Origin: Microbacteriaceae bacterium
GTDB lineage: Bacteria; Actinomycetota; Actinomycetes; Actinomycetales; Microbacteriaceae
Direction of reading: 5' to 3'
Length of the DNA: 9,914 nt
NCBI GenBank assembly: GCA_012719255.1
Contig: JAAYAS010000068.1
Location: 1 to 9,914, forward strand
Under the pieces are notes generated by a model. That model was not told the DNA's origin and made no database searches. It was given only the letters and a program-made list of their open reading frames with translations. A program made the translations under genes and the position numbers. Of the stretch, positions 5,825 through 9,914 are shown piece after piece. Within the stretch, counting starts at the first letter, position 1. Each line of letters starts with the position of its first letter.

Positions 5825-6769
5825 TCAGCGGTTCGGCGTCTCGAGCGGCGGCAGCTTCTTGCGCAGCTCAATCACCTCGAGCGCGTGGGCCTGCAGTCGG
5901 CGGTCCTCGTCGGTGCGCTGCTCGAGCTGCGGCACCGGCGCGGCGCGGCCGTCGTCGCCGACGTGCACGAACACGGTGTGGCAGCGGGTCGTGAGCTCGA
6001 ACGCCATGTCGCGCGGGTTCGTGGCGCTCACCCGCACCGCCATGTGGATCGAGCGCGGCCCGGTGTGGAGGATGCGCGCGGTCACCTCGACGATGTCGCC
6101 GATGTGCACCGGGCGGTGGAAGTGGATGCCGCCGGTGTAGACGGCGACGGTCTCCTCGCCGTGCCAGCTCGTCGACAGCGTCTGCGCGGTCTCGGTGATC
6201 CAGCGCATCACGATGCCGCCGTGCGCGTTGCCGCCCCAGTTCACATCGGTCGGGTTCGCGAGGAAGCGGAACGTGAGCACCGGCGCGGTGCCCTCGTCGG
6301 TGTACTCCTGCGCGAGCGTGAGCCGGTGGATCTCCTTGCGCGCCTCGATGCGCTCGACCGCGCCGTTCGCGAGCCGCTCGTCCTCGGCGGTGCGGGGCCG
6401 CCACTGCGGCACCGGCACCGGCTTGCGGTGCTCGTCCATCGCGACGAACACCAGCACGCAGTGGGTGGCGAGCGTGAACTCGCCCGTGCGGGGGCTCGCC
6501 GACTCGACCGACACGAGCACCTGCATGCTCGAGCGGCCCGTGTGGATGATCTGCGCGGTCGCCTCGACGAGATCGCCGGGGCGGATCGGCTTCGAGAAGT
6601 GGACGTTGCCGACGTAGGCGGTGACGCAGTACTGGCCCGACCAGCCGGCGGCGCAGGCGTAGCCGGCCTTGTCGATCCATTCGAGCACGCGACCCGCCTG
6701 GATGCTCTTGCCGTCGCGGGTCTCGTCGGTGGGGGCGGCGAGGAATCGGAGCGTGATGCGATCGTGCAC
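5825..6769 (-). CDS. Acyl-CoA thioesterase, tandem hotdog (4HBT) domains
   Basis: The 314-residue product contains two hotdog domains (about residues 5-120 and 162-280) that are clearly an internal duplication: FLAAPTDETR...VGNVHFSKPIRPGDLVEATAQIIHTG against FLANPTDVNW...GGIHFHRPVHIGDIVEVTARILHTG. This is the layout of YciA/ACOT7-type acyl-CoA hydrolases, which release free fatty acid and CoA in the cytosol. Domain 1 has Asp at the catalytic-acid position (D33 in LEWIDKAG); domain 2 has Thr there (T192) but carries the NxHGG element (N181, HGG 183-185) that domain 1 lacks, so the two half-sites look complementary. Each domain is followed by a charged helix (RTAEDERLANGAVERIEARK and RTDEDRRLQAHALEVIELRK). 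GTG 6769 is chosen because AAGGAG lies 6 nt upstream; an in-frame ATG at 6820 would add 17 residues with no family similarity. Acyl-chain specificity cannot be read from the sequence. Confidence 0.9.
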   Translation of the reverse strand: MHDRITLRFLAAPTDETRDGKSIQAGRVLEWIDKAGYACAAGWSGQYCVTAYVGNVHFSKPIRPGDLVEATAQIIHTGRSSMQVLVSVESASPRTGEFTLATHCVLVFVAMDEHRKPVPVPQWRPRTAEDERLANGAVERIEARKEIHRLTLAQEYTDEGTAPVLTFRFLANPTDVNWGGNAHGGIVMRWITETAQTLSTSWHGEETVAVYTGGIHFHRPVHIGDIVEVTARILHTGPRSIHMAVRVSATNPRDMAFELTTRCHTVFVHVGDDGRAAPVPQLEQRTDEDRRLQAHALEVIELRKKLPPLETPNR

Positions 6770-6775
6770 GTGGGT

Positions 6776-6781
6776 CTCCTT
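6776..6781 (-). promoter_or_regulatory. Ribosome binding site deciding the GTG 6769 start
   Basis: On the minus strand AAGGAG stands 6 nt before GTG 6769. It favours this start over the ATG at 6820 and puts the first hotdog strand (RITLRF) right at the N-terminus. Confidence 0.75.
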
Positions 6782-6843
6782 CGACGGGGCACGGGCGGGT
6801 TCCGCTCCCGATTCTGGCACGGCGGGCCGCTACCGTCCTCCGG

Positions 6844-6849
6844 TACGCT
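6844..6849 (+). promoter_or_regulatory. Possible -10 box for the 991-aa protein gene
   Basis: TACGCT fits the TANNNT pattern of actinobacterial -10 boxes and would start transcription near 6856, just ahead of the hairpin at 6861. No clear -35 is seen at 6821-6826. On the minus strand CAGAAT (6811-6816) could be the divergent thioesterase -10, but it is weak. Confidence 0.35.
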
Positions 6850-6860
6850 GGCGACCACAT

Positions 6861-6912
6861 CGGCGCGGCGCGGGGTTCGGTCCCGCGCTCGCGCCGCGCC
6901 GCCCACCGAACC
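6861..6912 (+). promoter_or_regulatory. Structured 5' leader: 12-bp hairpin with loop-to-SD-flank pairing
   Basis: CGGCGCGGCGCG (6861-6872) is perfectly complementary to 6890-6901 (12 bp, all G/C). Inside, GGG 6873-6875 can pair with CCC 6882-6884. The loop stretch GGTTCGGT (6874-6881) is also perfectly complementary to ACCGAACC (6905-6912), which directly touches the Shine-Dalgarno GAGGAG (6913-6918). The RNA could therefore form a pseudoknot or switch between two hairpins, altering access to the start at 6925. The 3-nt linker may be too short to span the full 12-bp stem, so mutually exclusive folds are more plausible than a classic H-type pseudoknot. No known riboswitch class was recognised, and a DNA operator reading (GGTTCGGT-N23-ACCGAACC) is also possible. 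Confidence 0.5.
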
Positions 6913-6924
6913 GAGGAGACCGCC

Positions 6925-9900
6925 GTGGCTTCCGCCCCGCTCGCCGAACTCGCCGGCAATTCGCTCTTCACGCACGTGCAGGCCGATGCCGACCTCGCCG
7001 ATCGCACCGGAGGTGCGTCGTGGTCGGTCGACCTCGCCGTGCCGAAGATCACGTACCGCACCGCCGAGGGCGACCTCGACCTGCCGGTGCAGCTCATCGG
7101 CTCGATCTCGCGCGCGAGCGGCACCTGGATGTGGGGCTGGCACAACGTCAACCACTTCCCGGCCTCGGCCCTCGAGCTCGCGAACGAGGTGCGCCGCGTC
7201 GGCGAGGAGCGCGGCATCGCCGAGCTCATCACCCCGGTCGTCGACCTCAGCGGCACGCCCTCGCTGCTGCTGCAGCTCGCCGCCGAGACGATCGGCCGCG
7301 CGAACCACTGGACCCAGCTCGACGCCGGCAACGGGCTCACCGTCGTGCTCGCGGTCGACGCGGGCGAGCTGCCCGCGCCCGACAGCGACCGCCTCATCTC
7401 GACGGTGATGCGCGGCATCGACCTGCACGTCGTCGACGACCACCGCGCCGCGCTCGTCGCCTACGCCGACCGCATCGGCCTGCACCGCGAGCCGCTCGCC
7501 GGCAGCGCGAACGGCCTGCGCGTGCTCGGCGCGAACGGCGGCATCGAGGCCGAGTTCGACGACGCCGGCTCGATGATCTCGGTGCACGCCACCGAGTCGC
7601 GCGCGGATGCGGTCGCCCCGGCGGCCGGCGGTGCGGTCGCCGGCAGCGGCGTCGACTCGGGCGCGGATGCGCCGGGGATGGATGCGTCGGGGACGGCCGA
7701 GACCCCGGATGCGCCGGTCGAGCCGAGCGCCCCGGCGGGCACCGTCGATGCGCCGTTCGTCGCGCCCGTCGACCCGGCGCCCGAGTCCGACTCCGCGCCC
7801 GAGCCCGCTTCGGCGCTCGGGTCCGGTGCTCCCGTGCCCGAGCCCGTCGCCCAGGCCGGCACGGTCGACGCGCCGTTCGCGGCGCCCGTCGAGCCCGCGC
7901 ACGAGGTCGGCGATCACGGTACCGAGTCGCCGGTCGCCGAGTCGTCGGTTGCCGAGCCGCCGGTCGCCGAGTCGCCGGTCGCCGAGCGGACCGGTACCGA
8001 GTGGACCGGCGTCCATGAGCCCCGGGCCGAGGAGCCGGTCGGCGATGCGACCGGTGCCGGCGCTCCCGGTGCCGATGATCTGCCGCACGACGCCGACGCG
8101 GCCACCGCCGAGGCGGTCGTCGCCGAGGCCGAGCTCGATGACGATGCCGACGCCTTCGGCACGCCGACCGACGTCTACGACCCCACCGCGGGCGACGCCC
8201 CCGAGGCACCGGCCGGGGCGTCCGGCGACGAGGGCGGCCTCGCCGCGGACCAGGAGCCCGCACGGGAGCACGGCGCGGCCGAGCCGTTCGGCGCGGCGCC
8301 GACACCGGTGCCGGGCGAGCGGGAGACTGCCGAGCCGGAGACCGCCGAGCCGGCGGCGCCGGCGGGCACCGTCGACGCGCCGTTCGTCGCGCCCGCCCAG
8401 CCCGAGACCGGCGAGTCCGCGGCCGCCGAGCCCGAGGCCCAGACCCAGCCCGAGGCCCAGGCCCAGCCCGAGGCCCAGGCCCAGGCCGAGGCCCAGCCCG
8501 AGGCGCAGAGCGAGCCCGAGGCGCAGGCCGAGCCCGCCGCATCCGAGCCGACGCAGCGGGCCACCGCTGCGTCGGAGGACGGCACCGAGGACGGCTGGTC
8601 GGGCAGCAGCGCGCAGGCCTGGTCGGAGCAGCCGGTCGCCTCGCCGTGGGATCCGCCGGCCCCCGCCGCCGACCCGTACGGCCGACCGCGACCGCAGTTC
8701 GCCGGCCAGCAGCGGCACGACGAGCCCGCCGGCCCGATCGGCTACGAGCAGCCGCGCAACTACGGCCAGCATCCGGCCGAGCCGCCGCAGCCCTCGCAGC
8801 AGCTCCCCGCCCCGCAGCCGCCGCAGCAGCCGTGGCAGCAGCCCGGGCAGCCGCAGTGGGGCGGGCAGGGCACCCCGTACGGCGCGCCCGCTCCGGGCCA
8901 GCAGCCGCAGCAGCCGCAGCCCGGCGCCCCGTTCGGAGCGCCGCAGATGCCGGGGCAGCGATCGCCGCAGTACCCGTGGCAGCAGCCCGGCTACGGTCAG
9001 CAGCTCGGCGCGCCCGGGCAGCAGGGCGCTCCCGGTCAGCCGAGCCCCTACCCGGCCGGCCCCGGCCAGCCCGGCGGCGGCAGCCCCTCCTACCCGCAGC
9101 CGACCTACGGCCAGGGCGCGCAGCAGCCGTGGGCGCAGCCGGGGGCAGCGCCGCAGTTCGGTCAGCAGCAGCCGGGGCAACCGCAGTTCGGCCAGCCCCA
9201 GCCGGGCCAGCAGCAGTTCGGCCAGCCGCCCCAGTTCGGTCAGGCGCAGTTCGGCCAGCAGCCGGAGGCGGCGCAGTTCGGGCAGGACCGGCCCGGTCCG
9301 CAGGCGTTCGGACCGCCGGTGCCCGGTCACCAGCAGGGCGCGCCCAACTCCGGTCAGCCGCAACCGGGACAGGACCAGCAGTGGCAGTCCGGATACGGCC
9401 AGCAGCAGGGCGGGCAGGGGTTCGGCCAGTCGGCGCCCGGGCAGTCGCCGAGCGGTCAGGGCACCCAGAGCCCGCAGGGCGGATTCGGGCAGCAGCCCGG
9501 GACGGGGCAGTCCGGCCAGCAGCACTGGGCCGGGCAGTCCGGGCAGCAGCAGGGCCCGTCGCCGTTCGGACAGCCGCCCGCCGCGCCGCAGCACGGCCAG
9601 TCGGGACCCTACGGCGCCCCGCAGGTCCCGTACGGCGCGCCCGGTCAGCAGGGGGCGGGCCAGCAAGGCGCGGCGCAGCAGGGCCCGGCCCAGCAGGGCC
9701 CCGGCCTGCCGCCTCTGCCGCCGATGCCCGGCGCGCCGGCCGGCGGCCACGACCCGCAGCGCGGGGGCGGCGCCGCTCCCGACCAGGCGGCCCCCGGCCA
9801 GCACGACGGCGCCGATCCGTGGCAGCAGGGCCGCCCCGAGCAGCAGCGGCCGCCGCAGCAGGGCGGCTGGCCGCAGCCCTGGCCGCCGCAGCAGCAGTAG
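6925..9900 (+). CDS. DUF6882-like protein with very long disordered tail
   Basis: The 991-residue product starts at GTG 6925, 6 nt after GAGGAG. Residues 1 to about 215 form a globular domain with LPVQLIGSISRASGTWMWGWHN (W68, W70, W72), resembling my memory of DUF6882, an actinobacterial family without a known function. Residues about 225-545 are Ala/Pro/Glu/Asp-rich with three copies of AGTVDAPFxAP and runs of VAESP and PEAQ. Residues about 560-991 are Gln/Pro/Gly-rich, with Phe, Tyr and Trp regularly spaced (FGQ, YGAP, WQQPG), ending PQPWPPQQQ. There is no signal peptide, membrane segment or folded C-terminal domain. The tail should be intrinsically disordered; condensate formation or scaffolding is only a guess. 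Codon phase and the single stop support one continuous frame. The last 14 bases of the window hold nothing identifiable. Confidence 0.88.
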   Translation: MASAPLAELAGNSLFTHVQADADLADRTGGASWSVDLAVPKITYRTAEGDLDLPVQLIGSISRASGTWMWGWHNVNHFPASALELANEVRRVGEERGIAELITPVVDLSGTPSLLLQLAAETIGRANHWTQLDAGNGLTVVLAVDAGELPAPDSDRLISTVMRGIDLHVVDDHRAALVAYADRIGLHREPLAGSANGLRVLGANGGIEAEFDDAGSMISVHATESRADAVAPAAGGAVAGSGVDSGADAPGMDASGTAETPDAPVEPSAPAGTVDAPFVAPVDPAPESDSAPEPASALGSGAPVPEPVAQAGTVDAPFAAPVEPAHEVGDHGTESPVAESSVAEPPVAESPVAERTGTEWTGVHEPRAEEPVGDATGAGAPGADDLPHDADAATAEAVVAEAELDDDADAFGTPTDVYDPTAGDAPEAPAGASGDEGGLAADQEPAREHGAAEPFGAAPTPVPGERETAEPETAEPAAPAGTVDAPFVAPAQPETGESAAAEPEAQTQPEAQAQPEAQAQAEAQPEAQSEPEAQAEPAASEPTQRATAASEDGTEDGWSGSSAQAWSEQPVASPWDPPAPAADPYGRPRPQFAGQQRHDEPAGPIGYEQPRNYGQHPAEPPQPSQQLPAPQPPQQPWQQPGQPQWGGQGTPYGAPAPGQQPQQPQPGAPFGAPQMPGQRSPQYPWQQPGYGQQLGAPGQQGAPGQPSPYPAGPGQPGGGSPSYPQPTYGQGAQQPWAQPGAAPQFGQQQPGQPQFGQPQPGQQQFGQPPQFGQAQFGQQPEAAQFGQDRPGPQAFGPPVPGHQQGAPNSGQPQPGQDQQWQSGYGQQQGGQGFGQSAPGQSPSGQGTQSPQGGFGQQPGTGQSGQQHWAGQSGQQQGPSPFGQPPAAPQHGQSGPYGAPQVPYGAPGQQGAGQQGAAQQGPAQQGPGLPPLPPMPGAPAGGHDPQRGGGAAPDQAAPGQHDGADPWQQGRPEQQRPPQQGGWPQPWPPQQQ
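7735..8397 (+). repeat. Three dispersed copies of an AGTVDAPFxAP-coding repeat
   Basis: Nearly identical 36-nt stretches at 7735-7770, 7855-7890 and 8362-8397 encode AGTVDAPFVAPV, AGTVDAPFAAPV and AGTVDAPFVAPA (residues about 271, 311 and 480). They stand out from the variable low-complexity sequence around them and may be short binding motifs or remnants of duplication. Confidence 0.85.
7924..7989 (+). repeat. Tandem 15-bp repeat (VAESP units)
   Basis: About four units of GAGTCGCCGGTCGCC-like sequence encode ESPVAESSVAEPPVAESPVA in the acidic part of the 991-aa protein. The units differ by a few bases. The in-frame unit length means copy-number change would not break the gene. Confidence 0.75.
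8431..8535 (+). repeat. Tandem PEAQ-coding repeat (about 18-bp units)
   Basis: Units of CCCGAGGCCCAG plus CCCAG-type spacers encode PEAQTQ, PEAQAQ, PEAQAQ, AEAQ, PEAQSE and PEAQAE. On the opposite strand the same DNA gives a Leu-Gly run in an open frame that is a composition artefact. Confidence 0.85.
9151..9285 (+). repeat. FGQ-coding repeat cluster in the Gln-rich tail
   Basis: Six CAGTTCGG(C/T/G)CAG-type units encode [P/A/Q]QFGQ, spaced by Pro/Gly/Gln. Three further FGQ motifs occur downstream (for example GFGQSAPG, GFGQQPG, PFGQPP). The units are degenerate at the DNA level, suggesting old duplication or selection on the protein. Confidence 0.75.
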
Positions 9901-9914
9901 CCGACCGCGCCGCG

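Noticed and set aside
6241..9804. A 1187-codon open frame on the minus strand with Leu-Gly repeats, antisense to the right-hand gene
   Set aside because: It has no usable ribosome binding site, covers two convincing genes, and its low-complexity composition is the complement of the Gln/Glu/Ala repeats. It is open because GC-rich DNA rarely makes stops.

Overview
The window looks like the chromosome of a high-GC actinobacterium, most likely a member of the Microbacteriaceae. This is inferred from the strong G/C bias at third codon positions, GTG starts, a mnmA-to-ligA order, the actinobacterial form of MnmA, and repeated use of the word GGATGC at Asp-Ala codon pairs. No database search was possible, so the family assignment rests on recognised motifs. 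I see no tRNA, rRNA, CRISPR, transposase or attachment site.

Left part, minus strand (1-1540): a partial gene of unknown function runs off the left edge. Upstream of it is a complete Erm(X)-like 23S rRNA adenine-N6-methyltransferase gene (macrolide, lincosamide and streptogramin B resistance). The erm gene is preceded by a 14-codon leader ORF, MGIPSMALVRDRRA, and about 115 nt of mutually exclusive hairpins. Together they read as a complete macrolide-sensing translational attenuator: in the resting fold arms 1:2, 3:4 and 5:6 pair and bury the erm ribosome binding site. A ribosome stalled on the leader would favour 2:3 and 4:5, freeing the site.

Middle part, plus strand (1617-5734): a tight operon of mnmA (tRNA 2-thiouridylase, probably leaderless), a small two-helix membrane protein that overlaps it, and ligA (NAD-dependent DNA ligase with an insertion of roughly 60 residues), joined by a GTGA start/stop overlap. 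A GC-rich hairpin region separates ligA from a convergent gene for a tandem-hotdog acyl-CoA thioesterase (minus strand).

Right part, plus strand (6844-9900): divergent from the thioesterase is a gene for a 991-residue protein. It has a globular N-terminal domain resembling DUF6882, followed by about 770 residues of low-complexity sequence, first Ala/Pro/Glu-rich and then Gln/Pro/Gly-rich with FGQ repeats, and no membrane anchor. Its 5' leader holds a perfect 12-bp GC hairpin whose loop is perfectly complementary (8 nt) to the sequence touching the Shine-Dalgarno site.

The most interesting signals are the erm leader/attenuator, the structured leader of the right-hand gene, and the long disordered tail of its product.
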